From assembly GCA_938034875.1 (NCBI GenBank), contig CALHND010000004.1, positions 1-64,000 on the forward strand: a DNA stretch of 64,000 nt. Direction: 5' to 3'. Below are positions 1 through 8,427 of this stretch, piece by piece. This stretch comes from an uncultured Clostridia bacterium (lineage in GTDB: Bacteria; Bacillota; Clostridia; Oscillospirales; Acutalibacteraceae). The translations under genes and the position numbers were made by a program. Under the pieces are notes generated by a model. That model did no database searches. It was not told the origin of the DNA and saw only the letters and a program-made list of their open reading frames with translations. How positions within the stretch are numbered: position 1 is the stretch's first letter; every line of letters begins with the position of its first letter.

Positions 1-197
1 TAAAAAAAGTTCAGGAGGAAGAACAATGCAGTTATCTTTTCATTACCCATGAGATCGACGCGGCGCTTTATCTCGCGGACGAAATTCATGTGATGCAAAA
101 CGGGGAACTGATTGAAAGCTGCCGGTGGAATGGGAATCTGGATGTATTCAAAAATTCCTATACCAAACAGCTTTTACAGGCCTCCCACTTGATTTGA
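1..197 (+). CDS. ABC transporter ATP-binding protein, C-terminal end
   Basis: The open frame runs in from the left edge and stops with TGA at 195-197. It reads FITHEIDAALYLADEIHVM followed by a short tail. FITHE is the H-loop (switch histidine) typical of ATPases of the Opp/Dpp/Nik importer class, and 'ADEIHVMQNGELIE' is the usual segment after it. The Walker motifs lie outside the window. It sits 62 bp before a matching substrate-binding lipoprotein, so it is probably the energising subunit of that importer. Confidence 0.85.
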   Translation, partial: KKVQEEEQCSYLFITHEIDAALYLADEIHVMQNGELIESCRWNGNLDVFKNSYTKQLLQASHLI

Positions 198-202
198 AAC
201 AG

Positions 203-233
203 GTATATGCACCCTTTAGGGTGTGATATATAC
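203..233. promoter_or_regulatory. Inverted repeat between ABC ATPase and binding-protein genes
   Basis: The palindrome GTATAT-g-CACCCT-tt-AGGGTG-tg-ATATATAC sits 27 bp before the start of the binding-protein gene. It could be an operator for the DtxR-type regulator encoded just downstream, or an mRNA stem that sets expression of the binding protein against the ATPase. The short A-run after it is not a terminator tail on the + strand. The assignment as an operator is inference. Confidence 0.4.
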
Positions 234-259
234 AAAAAAACGAAAGGACGGTTTATTTT

Positions 260-1891
260 ATGAAACTAAAGTCATTTGCTGCGCTGATGATGGCTGGCGT
301 TATGGCGCTCGGCCTTTGCGCCTGCAACAGTGAGGCACCCGATACTTCCGGTTCTGATACTACTCCGGTAAGCATCTCAACAACAGAAAGCTGGGATTTT
401 TCCACCGGCTTCTATCCGGCGATGTCTCCCGCCACTTCCAACGGTACTTACGGATTCACCTACTATGCCCGTAACTGCTATGATACGCTCGTTGTTCGGG
501 AAGGCGGTGAATTTAAGGCAGGGTTGGCCGAAACGTGGGACATCAGTGATGATGGACTGACCTATACTTTCCACCTGAAAGAAGGCGTAAAGTTTTCGGA
601 CGGTGCTGACCTCAATGCGGAAGCAGTAAAAACCAGCTTGGAAGCGGCATTTTCCAACTTGGGAGACTATATTGCATCTTTTGGCAAGATTGGAACACTC
701 ACGGAGTCGATTGAAGTGGTGGACGAACATACCGTGGCAATTCACCTTACCACTCCTTATTATGGTGTTTTGAACGACCTTGCCATGTGCAACCCAATGG
801 GAATCGTGTCGCCCAATGCGTTCAATGAAGATTTGACGACCAAAGAAGAATTGATGACCCAGACAATGGGAACCGGCCCTTATATGTATGCCGGGGATGG
901 CGACGGAACCTCTTATACTTTCGTCCGCAATCCTAACTATTGGGGTGAAAAGCCTGATGTGGACGAATTTACCGTAAAGGTAATCGCAGACCCAGATGCC
1001 GCGATTCTCGCGCTGCGCAATGGCGAAGTGGATCTGCTGGCGGGTACATCCCGTTTGAGCTTTGCTGGTTATACCGAACTTTCCTCTGCGGATGGAATTG
1101 GCACCGTATTGGATGACAGCATTTCCAACAGCCGTTTTATCGGCTTCAATACACAGGAGGCTCCGTTTAACGATGCCGCTGTCCGGCAGGCGGTGGCCTA
1201 TGCGATTGATAAGGAAACGATCAGCGACAGTGTATTCTCCGGTCTTGAAACAGCTTCGGAACAGTTGCTGGATACCTCTCTACCGTATTGCGATGTAGAA
1301 GCCACTACATACAGCTACAATGCAGATAAAGCAAAAGAATTGCTGGAAAGCGCCGGTTGGGTAGACAGTGATGGCGATGGCATCCGCGAAAAAGATGGCG
1401 CAAAATTGAGTGTTACGCTGGATTATATCACCAATCAGGGAACAATGGACGATGCGGCGCTTGTAATTGCTCAGGAATTGGGTGAAGTAGGGTTTGAAGT
1501 AACGCCTCGCGGTTCGGATAATATGACGTGGTTTACGCAGGTTTCTACCGATTTTGATTTCTCGCTCCACACAACCTACGGCGGTTACTATGACCCGTTC
1601 CTCACCATGACGAATATGAACCCGGAAATGATGTCCGACCCGATTTTGTGGCAGGTTGCCCTTACTATGGAAAATGGCACGGACACCATTAAAGAGCTGG
1701 ACAGCACCGCTGATTTGGACCGTGTGCAGGAAATCTATAACCAAGTGCTTACCTTTGCGGCAGATCAGGCTGTATTAGTTCCTTTTACATCGGCTCATCA
1801 ATATGCCGCATTTAATAGTGAGAAGATTGATTCGTTCAGCTTTGGCAGCGACCAGTTGTTCATTGAAATCGCTAATGTAAAGGCAAAATAA
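260..1891 (+). CDS. ABC transporter substrate-binding lipoprotein (peptide/nickel class, SBP_bac_5)
   Basis: A 543-residue extracytoplasmic solute-binding protein. The first 22 residues are a lipoprotein signal ending in the lipobox L-C-A-C, so Cys22 is expected to be lipidated and tethered outside the membrane. The body shows hallmarks of the DppA/OppA/NikA family, including 'AETWDISDDGLTYTFHLK', 'GVKFSDG' and 'RQAVAYAIDKE', and the length is typical. An SD (AAAGGA) lies about 11 bp before the ATG. The adjacent DtxR/MntR-type metal regulator and the ATPase fragment upstream favour a metal such as nickel or a metallophore as ligand over peptides, but ligand choice cannot be read from sequence alone. 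Confidence 0.88.
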   Translation: MKLKSFAALMMAGVMALGLCACNSEAPDTSGSDTTPVSISTTESWDFSTGFYPAMSPATSNGTYGFTYYARNCYDTLVVREGGEFKAGLAETWDISDDGLTYTFHLKEGVKFSDGADLNAEAVKTSLEAAFSNLGDYIASFGKIGTLTESIEVVDEHTVAIHLTTPYYGVLNDLAMCNPMGIVSPNAFNEDLTTKEELMTQTMGTGPYMYAGDGDGTSYTFVRNPNYWGEKPDVDEFTVKVIADPDAAILALRNGEVDLLAGTSRLSFAGYTELSSADGIGTVLDDSISNSRFIGFNTQEAPFNDAAVRQAVAYAIDKETISDSVFSGLETASEQLLDTSLPYCDVEATTYSYNADKAKELLESAGWVDSDGDGIREKDGAKLSVTLDYITNQGTMDDAALVIAQELGEVGFEVTPRGSDNMTWFTQVSTDFDFSLHTTYGGYYDPFLTMTNMNPEMMSDPILWQVALTMENGTDTIKELDSTADLDRVQEIYNQVLTFAADQAVLVPFTSAHQYAAFNSEKIDSFSFGSDQLFIEIANVKAK

Positions 1892-1937
1892 CGGCTGCAA
1901 ATACCAAGAAAAGGTGTTCTGAAAAGGAGGTGTGCCA

Positions 1938-2333
1938 ATGGCCTTATCATCGGCTATGGAAGATTATTTGGAGGCTGTTTTTATGCTCCAGAAACGAAAA
2001 GGCTATGTCCGATGTGTGGATGTGGCAGATCAGTTGGGAGTGAAAAAGCCTTCGGTAAGCCGGGCGGTCAAGGAATTGTCCAAATCCGGCCATATCATGA
2101 AAACGGCAAACGGCACACTCTCCCTAACAGAACAGGGCTTGCAGCTTGCCGAGCAGATTTATGAAAAGCACCGTTTCTTTACGAAGCAGCTTATAGACGC
2201 TGGCGTTGATCCTAAAACTGCGGAGTCCGATGCCTGCCGGATTGAGCATGTAATCAGCAAGGAAACCTTTGAGCGACTGAAAGCAGCTCGTAAACTGAGT
2301 GAGAAAGCGGTGATATCATCGGACGAGTCATGA
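1938..2333 (+). CDS. DtxR/MntR-family metal-dependent transcriptional regulator
   Basis: 131 residues starting at the ATG at 1938; the strong SD AAAAGGAGG at 1923-1930 is 7 bp upstream, which rules out the GTG at 1932. Residues 5-65 form the family's winged helix ('MEDYLEAVF' then 'VADQLGVKKPSVSRAVKEL'), and 'LTEQGLQLAEQIYEKHRFF' is the dimerisation/metal-binding helix with H and E ligands. The C-terminal SH3-like domain is absent, as in MntR-type members. It is expected to repress metal-uptake genes when metal is bound; the importer immediately upstream is the obvious target. It overlaps the next gene by ATGA. Confidence 0.88.
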   Translation: MALSSAMEDYLEAVFMLQKRKGYVRCVDVADQLGVKKPSVSRAVKELSKSGHIMKTANGTLSLTEQGLQLAEQIYEKHRFFTKQLIDAGVDPKTAESDACRIEHVISKETFERLKAARKLSEKAVISSDES

Positions 2334-2746
2334 TTTTGGAGCTGTGCGAAAGAGATACGGAAGTTTTGGAGCAGATCCTGTCTATCCTCAAAAACCATCC
2401 TGAGATAGAAAAAATCGAGGTCGACGAGGAACCGATGGTATCGCTCCCCGGTCTTGAGATTTTTCCAAGCAAACGAAAGGTGTTTCGGGATCGCCAGGAG
2501 ATTCAGCTTACCACAAAAGAATATCGGATTCTCCTGCTGCTGGCCACCAACAAAGGCCGTGTGCTGACCTACGCACAGATTTACGAACAGGTCTGGGGCG
2601 ATTTCACTACAGGAAACGAAAACAATACGATAGGTTTTCATATCTGCAACCTGCGCGAGAAGCTGTATCGGGCTAATCCAGATGCCCCGTTCTACATTCG
2701 CTCCGTGCGGGAAGTCGGATACTGCCTGGATGTCGATGAACCGTAA
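2330..2746 (+). CDS. Winged-helix (OmpR/PhoB-type) DNA-binding protein without a receiver domain
   Basis: 138 residues. Residues ~40-135 are a clear Trans_Reg_C winged helix: 'LTTKEYRILLLLATNKGRVLTYAQIYEQVW' spans the recognition region (given here as start and end only in part), and 'IRSVREVGYCLD' forms the wing. The N-terminal 38 residues are too short for a phosphoacceptor receiver and carry no Asp pocket, so this is not a full response regulator. The start overlaps the stop of the DtxR-type gene (ATGA), so the two are translationally coupled and probably act on the same promoter. Its signal is unknown. Confidence 0.75.
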   Translation: MILELCERDTEVLEQILSILKNHPEIEKIEVDEEPMVSLPGLEIFPSKRKVFRDRQEIQLTTKEYRILLLLATNKGRVLTYAQIYEQVWGDFTTGNENNTIGFHICNLREKLYRANPDAPFYIRSVREVGYCLDVDEP

Positions 2747-2901
2747 TTCTACCGCCATTTTCTTTCACATGGATGTCTTTTCTCTGATCTAAATCTCTGT
2801 TAGAGTGAGTCCTTCTGGGTGGTCCACAATGAACCGCCCCTTGGTCCACCGTATGGGCGCAGTTCTCCCTTGGCGGAAGATCTTGAAATTATTATTGATA
2901 C

Positions 2902-2942
2902 AGCGAGTGGTTTGTACTGCATTGTGGTACAAACCACTCGCT
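2902..2942. terminator. Bidirectional terminator between converging transcripts
   Basis: A perfect 16-bp stem, AGCGAGTGGTTTGTAC at 2902-2917 and its complement at 2927-2942, with a 9-nt loop. CTTTTATTT follows on the + strand. It lies between the + strand regulator gene (ends 2746) and the last gene of the minus-strand ICE operon (ends 2946), so it can serve both. The stretch 2747-2901 shows no gene. Confidence 0.75.
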
Positions 2943-2945
2943 CTT

Positions 2946-3203
2946 TTATTTCACGGTATAAAGATTGGAGGTGCTGCTCCCGTTTGCTCTTTGGCGGGAA
3001 GCCTTTTTCAGATATCCGTGCCGCTCCAGATCGAGAAGTGCCCGCTTGACCGTAGAGCGGGACAGCTTCATATCCGAGGCAATGGTCTTGATGCCCGGCC
3101 AGCACTTTCCCTCGGCATCCGAGCGGTCCCGCAGGTACATATAGACCGCCTTCGCTCTGGAGGGAAGTTCGGTGTCGGCGTAAATTGTTCCGAAGTAGCT
3201 CAT
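2946..3203 (-). CDS. Small helix-turn-helix protein
   Basis: 85 residues. 'IKTIASDMKLSRSTVKRALLDLERHGYL' contains a classic winged HTH of the HTH_36/replication-initiator type; the N-terminus 'SRAKAVYMYLRDRSD' is also typical. It is the last gene of the minus-strand ICE operon and overlaps the end of the traG-like gene by ATGA. Likely a DNA-binding regulator or accessory of the element; target unknown. Confidence 0.7.
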   Translation of the reverse strand: MSYFGTIYADTELPSRAKAVYMYLRDRSDAEGKCWPGIKTIASDMKLSRSTVKRALLDLERHGYLKKASRQRANGSSTSNLYTVK

Positions 3204-5017
3204 CGTTCCTCCTCTCCGAATGTCTTCATTTGCTTTCCTCTTTTTACAGCCCTCTCCTGAGCCGGAGCATGGGCGATGCCGCCCCGGCTGGATACCGCAT
3301 AGCCGCAGCTTTCGTCCATCTCCTCCGGCTCGCTGAGCTGCGGGAGATTTCGCTCCACATCCACCCGGTTGGCATAGGCCACCGCTCGGTTGGCTCTCTC
3401 CGGCACCACATACGGCTCCCCGAAGGTAATGCCCCAGTTTAAGAAGAGTTGGAGCCGGGTCCGCATGGGATGGGTGCCAGTTTTCATGACGATAAAGCTG
3501 CCCTTGGGAATGGATTTCAGCTCGTCGGGCGTCAGCAGGGCGCGCTCCATCATCTGCAGGCTCTGGCTGGGATCGTTCTTGCCACGGCTCACCGAGCCGG
3601 AGAGGACGGTGCGGCTGCCCAGGGCTTTGGACAGCACTTCGGCGGTCTGGCTGTTGGGTGCAAAGCCGCCGAAGATGGTGTCCTGGCAGTTGTCCTGAAT
3701 GATCTCGCAGCCCTCTTTCCCGTAGTTTTTTTCGAGCTGCGCTAAGGACTGGATGATCGGCACGAGCGTTAACCGGCGAGAGCGTCCAGCGGAGAAAAGG
3801 GGCAGTATATCAAACGGGGGCATGGTGCCGAATTCGTCACAGAAAAGCACCACCCGGTTTTTCAGCTTGCCGCCGTTCTCATCGGCCACAGCGAACAGCT
3901 CCCGGCTCAGGTTCTGGATCATGAGACCGGCCATGAAGTTCTTGGTTGTGTCTTCTTCCGGCAGGATCAGGAAGATGGCAGACTTCTCCGAAGCAAACTT
4001 CTCAGCGTCAATGGCGCTGTCGAAGCACAGGATCTGCTCCAGCTCGCTGTCCAGAAAGGCATTCAAGCGGGACAGCACGGTGGACATGACGGAGGCCATT
4101 GCCTGCTCGGCGCTGTTGAGGGCGGCACCGGCAAACCACCTCGCCTTGTGATCCGGCGGCAGTTTTGCCATCAGGAGCTGGAAGTGGCTCTTGCCCTTGA
4201 CACGGCTGGGCTCCAGCAGATCCTGCACCAGCTTGAACACGGAGACGATATGGCGGCGCTCCTGGGGGTGGTCTTTATCGGGCGGCAGGAACTCGGCCAG
4301 CATCAGGATGACCGAGGTGAGAAGCCCTTCCGCCGCATCGTAGAAGAAAGCGTTCTGGCCGCGGTTGCTGTCATCGCCGTCCGGATTGACGATGGTCTTG
4401 GACAGGATTTTGGCGTATTTCTCGGCCTTGGCCCGGGCTGCAAGATTGTTCGGGTCACTCCGGGCAATGTCCATATACCGGTTGACCAGCGTCAGCAGAT
4501 TGTTACCGTCTGAGCGGGTGGGATTTCGTAGGTCGATCACGGCCACATTCTGATACCCATAGCAGTTCTTGGCAATGGCGCCGTAATTGCGGGCGAGGTC
4601 GCCCTTGCTGTCCAGCGCCAGCCAGCTCATGCCGCTGGCGCAGGCGTACTCCAGATTGGGATAGAGAAAATAGGCGGTCTTGCCGATACCGGAAGCGCCG
4701 ATCATCAGGCAGTGGATGTCATCGCTGTCCACGAGGGCGGTGAGTTCGCCTTTCTTTCCCTTGCACCCCAGCACCAGCCCCTGCTCCGTGGGCAGGTTCT
4801 GGCCGCTGCGCCATTTCTTCACCTCGAAGGGGACATGGGCATAGGTCTGCCGGATCTCTTTGGCTGTGGCCCATCTTGCGGTGCCGTGCTGGCCGTCGCC
4901 GACCGTTTTGGATTTGATCCCGCTCAGGGTATAGTAGTGGGACAAGGCGGCCAGACAGCCGATGACCAGAAACATCAGCCCGCCGGCGGCCAACAAAATC
5001 AGGACTTGGTGTGGCAT
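3200..5017 (-). CDS. traG: VirD4/TraG-type conjugative coupling ATPase
   Basis: 605 residues. Two N-terminal membrane helices (residues ~4-28, short version) anchor it. Walker A is GASGIGKT at 107-114; 'ALDSKGDLARNYG' and the Walker B segment 'VVLFCDEFGTMPP' follow, all typical of type IV coupling proteins. In conjugation it binds the relaxosome and passes the relaxase-DNA complex, and sometimes other proteins, to the secretion channel. SD AAAGGGG precedes the ATG. It is part of the ICE operon with the relaxase and primase-like genes just upstream. Confidence 0.93.
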   Translation of the reverse strand: MPHQVLILLAAGGLMFLVIGCLAALSHYYTLSGIKSKTVGDGQHGTARWATAKEIRQTYAHVPFEVKKWRSGQNLPTEQGLVLGCKGKKGELTALVDSDDIHCLMIGASGIGKTAYFLYPNLEYACASGMSWLALDSKGDLARNYGAIAKNCYGYQNVAVIDLRNPTRSDGNNLLTLVNRYMDIARSDPNNLAARAKAEKYAKILSKTIVNPDGDDSNRGQNAFFYDAAEGLLTSVILMLAEFLPPDKDHPQERRHIVSVFKLVQDLLEPSRVKGKSHFQLLMAKLPPDHKARWFAGAALNSAEQAMASVMSTVLSRLNAFLDSELEQILCFDSAIDAEKFASEKSAIFLILPEEDTTKNFMAGLMIQNLSRELFAVADENGGKLKNRVVLFCDEFGTMPPFDILPLFSAGRSRRLTLVPIIQSLAQLEKNYGKEGCEIIQDNCQDTIFGGFAPNSQTAEVLSKALGSRTVLSGSVSRGKNDPSQSLQMMERALLTPDELKSIPKGSFIVMKTGTHPMRTRLQLFLNWGITFGEPYVVPERANRAVAYANRVDVERNLPQLSEPEEMDESCGYAVSSRGGIAHAPAQERAVKRGKQMKTFGEEER

Positions 5018-5034
5018 GGTTAACCCCTTTCAGG

Positions 5035-5122
5035 GCACACCACTTCCTGCTCGGTTCCATACTTCTGAATGCGCACATCACTCTTGTTACGGCCTACTTC
5101 GGGCGAACAGGAAGTGGTGTGC
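5035..5122. repeat. Widely spaced 15-bp inverted repeat before traG
   Basis: GCACACCACTTCCTG at 5035-5049 is exactly complementary to CAGGAAGTGGTGTGC at 5108-5122, with 58 bp between. It occupies most of the gap between the toprim gene (ends 5134) and the traG start (5017). There is no T-run, so it does not look like a simple terminator. It could fold as a long mRNA stem controlling coupling-protein synthesis or be a protein-binding site. Confidence 0.5.
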
Positions 5123-5133
5123 GTTGTTGTTAT

Positions 5134-6039
5134 TTACTGCATGACTTGTGCGTAGGACGGTTCCTCAGCGGTCAGATCATCATTCCAATCCTTGTGTGCG
5201 GGAATGAGCCTTTCCACCGTGTACCTCTCTGCCAGCTGTTCCTTCATGCGCCGGCTGGCCAGATGGCCAGCCTCGTCATTGTCGAGGCAGAGCAGGACCG
5301 TATTGATTTGCGGCTGCCGCTCCAGCAGCTTCAGCACCGGCTGAATGGAGGTGCCGCAGCAGGCCACATAGCTGTGGCTCTGCCAGCCCTCCGGATGGAG
5401 CGTGATGTAGGAGAGCATATCGATGGGAGCTTCGAACACATAGAGGCTCCCATCTGTGCCGATGTGGTGGAAGCTGTGGCGGGGATCGCAGCCCTCCACA
5501 TTGAGCCGGAAGGCTTTGCCGAAGCTGTTGGCGCTGCGCTTGTGGGCATGGCGGGGGACGCCGTCTTCATCCGTACCCACGAAAACCGCATTGTGGTAAT
5601 CGGCGTCTTCATACAGCAGCTTCTCTCTTGCAAAGTGCGCCACAACGCTCCGGTCGATATTCCGGTGCTTGACCAGATAGGCATAGACCCGGCGCATATT
5701 GGAATTGGCCGGCGGAAGGACAAAGGGCTTCGGCGGCTCATCTACCCGTTCTTCGGCAGAGGGATAAACCGTTCCCAGCTCGCCTCCCAGAAGCATGGTC
5801 ACCGCCTCCGGATAGCTGAGGTGATAAAACCGCTGCACGAAGCTGACGGCGTGGCCGCCCCGCTCCTCGGCGTGGTCGTACCACTCGTTGCCGCGGATGG
5901 TGACGCTATGGTCACGGGCCAGCCGTTTCTCTCTGCCGGAGGTAAGGAGCTTTTCGCCGCGGCAGCGAAGAAACTCCTCCAGATCAACGGAGGCGGCTCG
6001 CTGCTTCTGTTCATCTGTGAAATGAATATAGGTCGACAT
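5134..6039 (-). CDS. Toprim-domain primase-like protein (DUF3991/toprim)
   Basis: 301 residues. The N-terminal part ('VDLEEFLRCRGEKL', 'ITIRG'-like 'VTIRGNEWYDHAEERGG') resembles the DUF3991/zinc-finger region of mobile-element primases. The C-terminal part is a toprim fold: 'LYVFEAPIDMLSY' with the catalytic Glu and 'VLLCLDNDEAG' with the DxD. In conjugation such proteins are proposed to prime complementary-strand synthesis in the recipient. It ends in 'EEPSYAQVMQ', one of the Met-containing tails shared by soluble ICE proteins. Strong SD AGGAGG 5 bp before the ATG. Confidence 0.85.
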   Translation of the reverse strand: MSTYIHFTDEQKQRAASVDLEEFLRCRGEKLLTSGREKRLARDHSVTIRGNEWYDHAEERGGHAVSFVQRFYHLSYPEAVTMLLGGELGTVYPSAEERVDEPPKPFVLPPANSNMRRVYAYLVKHRNIDRSVVAHFAREKLLYEDADYHNAVFVGTDEDGVPRHAHKRSANSFGKAFRLNVEGCDPRHSFHHIGTDGSLYVFEAPIDMLSYITLHPEGWQSHSYVACCGTSIQPVLKLLERQPQINTVLLCLDNDEAGHLASRRMKEQLAERYTVERLIPAHKDWNDDLTAEEPSYAQVMQ

Positions 6040-6051
6040 AGGTTCCTCCTG

Positions 6052-8004
6052 TTACATGGTCTGCTGATAGGATACCTGCTCCTCATGATCATCCACCTTG
6101 TGGCCCATGGCCATCCGCTTTTCCGTCAGCCGCTTGCGCCGTTTGGAATCAATGCGAATCCCTGCCGGATTGCGAGGCGGCATGGAATTGTCCCGGAAGA
6201 TCCGGCTCATGTGATGGAGCAGCTTGGTTGCCGCCAGCATGACGGACGGATCTCGGAACTGGTCAAAGCGGTCAAGGAAGAATTGAGCATACGCATTGCC
6301 CTGGGCAGCGGAGCGGGTGAACCAATCCCTGGCCTGCTCCCGATCCTGTTCCACATCCCGGCCCAGGAGATACAGCTTGCCCAGTGTGTACTGAGCAAAC
6401 GGGTTTCCTTGTCTGGCGGCGGCAGTCAGGTACTCCAGAGCTTTTCTCACATCCTTCTTTACGGACTCACCGGTGAGACAGAGCTTCCCAAGGCGGTATT
6501 GGGCAAACGGATTCCCATGCCCGGCGGCCCTGTCCAGCCAGCGCATGGCCTCCGCTGTGCGCTTCTGGGAAAGGAGCAGTTTTCCGAGAGCGTATTCTGA
6601 AAAGTCATTTCCGGCCTCTGCAGATAAGCGAAACCACTGCTCCGCTTTTTCGTGGTCCCGCATGGTGGAGAGATCATCCCGATAGAACTTGCCGATCTGA
6701 TGCGCCGCCACCGTGTATCCTTCCGCCCAGAGCTGTTCCAGCACTCGGACGGCTTCGGCGTGTTCCTCGTCCAACGCATAGACATCCCGCAGGATCGCTT
6801 TGGCGGCACGATAGCGTCGAGCCTGTTCATATACGCTGTTGGATCGATGCTCCTCATGTGCCGTCTCCGGCTCATCTTGCATCTTCTCATCTTCAAAAGT
6901 CAGGAGGCCGAGACGAATATTCTCGGCCTCCCGGATGATATCGTTTTTGATCCGGCGGAACTCTTTTTGCTGAGAGAGCGGGAGATGCTCCCGCGGTGTA
7001 CGGCTGCCATAGCACTCGTTCAACTCATCCCGGATCTGATTCCAGGTCTCATAGCACTTCGCCACTTCCGGCTGCCGGGCCAGCTCATCTACGATGGCGT
7101 CCACCAACGCCTTCAGCGGCTTCTTCAGATAGCCATACTGCTTTTTTCCGGTGGTGGTTTCCAGCGCCTGCACCAGCTGGCGCATCTGCTTCTCGATGAC
7201 AGGGTTGTCGCAGAGCTGATGCTCCATCTTCTGAATCAGCTCCCGCATGGTATCCTGCGCCGCTTCGATCAGTTCTTTATAGGCAACATCCTTCCGCTCG
7301 TAGATCTGGATCATCTCATCCCGGAAGATGGTGTTGGTCAGCTTGGAGCGCATGGCCGCAATGCCTTCCCTGGTCAGGAAGCCCTCCTTCGGATCGTCTG
7401 ACCAGACCATCATGTGGATGTGGGGGTGATGCCCCTCATTGTGGAAGGCCGCATACCAGCGGAAGTGATCAGCCGGTATCTTCATGGCCTTGGCCAGATC
7501 CTGTGCGTGCATCATGAGCAGGCCGCGCCATGCGTCCGCATTGTCGTACCCCAGCCGGGCAGCATCCTCACGGCGCAGGGAGTAGATGATGGTCCACACA
7601 TTTCCGTCATGGGCTTCCAGCTCAGACATGGCTGCGTCGAGGTCTACTGCGGCGGCGGAGTTGAACAGGCCATGGGCCCCGCGGCGCTCCACACGGGGGC
7701 GGGTGGCAATGTAGGACATATATCCGCTCTCTGAATTTATCTCATGGAGGTTTGCATCCAGCGCCATGGTGATGAAAGCTGATGCGGTACCAAGGGTAGG
7801 TGCCTTGCGGTAATCCTCATACTCGAACAGCTCCACGGCATCAGGGAAATCATGCAGGAGCTTTTGGATCAGCTCCTGCTGGCCCTTGGTGACGGGACCA
7901 TTTCCGGTCAGCTTCTCCACACCCTCGCGGGTGGCGATGTACTTCATGTACCCGCCGGCCTTTTCGGATTTGATGTAGCCGCTTTTCTGTACGAGCTTCG
8001 CCAT
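6052..8004 (-). CDS. MobP-type conjugative relaxase with Sel1-like repeats
   Basis: 650 residues. The N-terminal half is a relaxase: 'SGYMSYIATRPRVE' and the metal-binding His cluster HHPHIH at residues 192-197 followed by 'MMVWSDD', which matches the MobP3-like group. It should nick at oriT and stay attached to the transferred strand. Residues ~425-600 form four to five Sel1/TPR-like units, each with 'A...LGKL' and 'A...G(N)..AQY' spacing, a protein-docking module. It ends in 'EEQVSYQQTM'. Only a weak SD precedes the ATG at 8004, 3 bp after the RHH gene, so translation is probably coupled. Confidence 0.9.
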   Translation of the reverse strand: MAKLVQKSGYIKSEKAGGYMKYIATREGVEKLTGNGPVTKGQQELIQKLLHDFPDAVELFEYEDYRKAPTLGTASAFITMALDANLHEINSESGYMSYIATRPRVERRGAHGLFNSAAAVDLDAAMSELEAHDGNVWTIIYSLRREDAARLGYDNADAWRGLLMMHAQDLAKAMKIPADHFRWYAAFHNEGHHPHIHMMVWSDDPKEGFLTREGIAAMRSKLTNTIFRDEMIQIYERKDVAYKELIEAAQDTMRELIQKMEHQLCDNPVIEKQMRQLVQALETTTGKKQYGYLKKPLKALVDAIVDELARQPEVAKCYETWNQIRDELNECYGSRTPREHLPLSQQKEFRRIKNDIIREAENIRLGLLTFEDEKMQDEPETAHEEHRSNSVYEQARRYRAAKAILRDVYALDEEHAEAVRVLEQLWAEGYTVAAHQIGKFYRDDLSTMRDHEKAEQWFRLSAEAGNDFSEYALGKLLLSQKRTAEAMRWLDRAAGHGNPFAQYRLGKLCLTGESVKKDVRKALEYLTAAARQGNPFAQYTLGKLYLLGRDVEQDREQARDWFTRSAAQGNAYAQFFLDRFDQFRDPSVMLAATKLLHHMSRIFRDNSMPPRNPAGIRIDSKRRKRLTEKRMAMGHKVDDHEEQVSYQQTM

Positions 8005-8007
8005 GGG

Positions 8008-8427
8008 TTACACCGACTTCTGGAAGTCCAGCGCATCCTTGAACGAGATACGTCCGTTGGTGCGCTTCATATCCCGGATGGCGCGTCCCCGCAGACGCTG
8101 GTATTCGCCTTCGTCGATGTCGGTGTCGTAGGCGATGATCTGCCCCAGCACATTGAGATCCACACCCTGCTTGAACAGGAGCGAGCCCATGCGTCCGGCA
8201 AAATTGTCCAGAGTGCCGGTGAGCATGGCGGAGAGTGCTTCGGGCAGGAAGCCGCCGGCGTTCTTCGTATTCAGGTAGCCAATGTAAAACCGGAGCGCAT
8301 TCTCCACGAATTCGCTCCGGCTGGCGCAGTTGTCCAGGCGCAGGTAGATGTCTACCTTCTCATCCAGATCCTCGGAGATCCAGAACCCCTTCTTCGTTTT
8401 TCTGCTTTCGGACTTCAGTAAAACCAC
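8008..8427 (-). CDS. Relaxosome accessory protein, ribbon-helix-helix-like
   Basis: 139 residues. 'KKGFWISEDLDEKVDIYL' then 'CASRSEFVENALRFYIGYL' is the strand-helix-helix pattern of RHH/Arc-type DNA-binding proteins. It lies directly before the relaxase gene and directly after a structured non-coding stretch, as MobC-type oriT-binding proteins do. Family-level identity is by context and fold pattern, not by a known name. Confidence 0.7.
   Translation of the reverse strand: MVLLKSESRKTKKGFWISEDLDEKVDIYLRLDNCASRSEFVENALRFYIGYLNTKNAGGFLPEALSAMLTGTLDNFAGRMGSLLFKQGVDLNVLGQIIAYDTDIDEGEYQRLRGRAIRDMKRTNGRISFKDALDFQKSV

Noticed and set aside
2800..3105. Possible gene on the minus strand across the terminator at 2902-2942.
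   Set aside because: It runs through a strong hairpin and the HTH gene in another frame and shows no domain.
5011..6600. A 529-codon open frame on the + strand opposite the toprim and relaxase genes.
   Set aside because: GC-rich antisense frames stay open by chance here; no SD, no recognisable domain, and the opposite strand has clear motifs.
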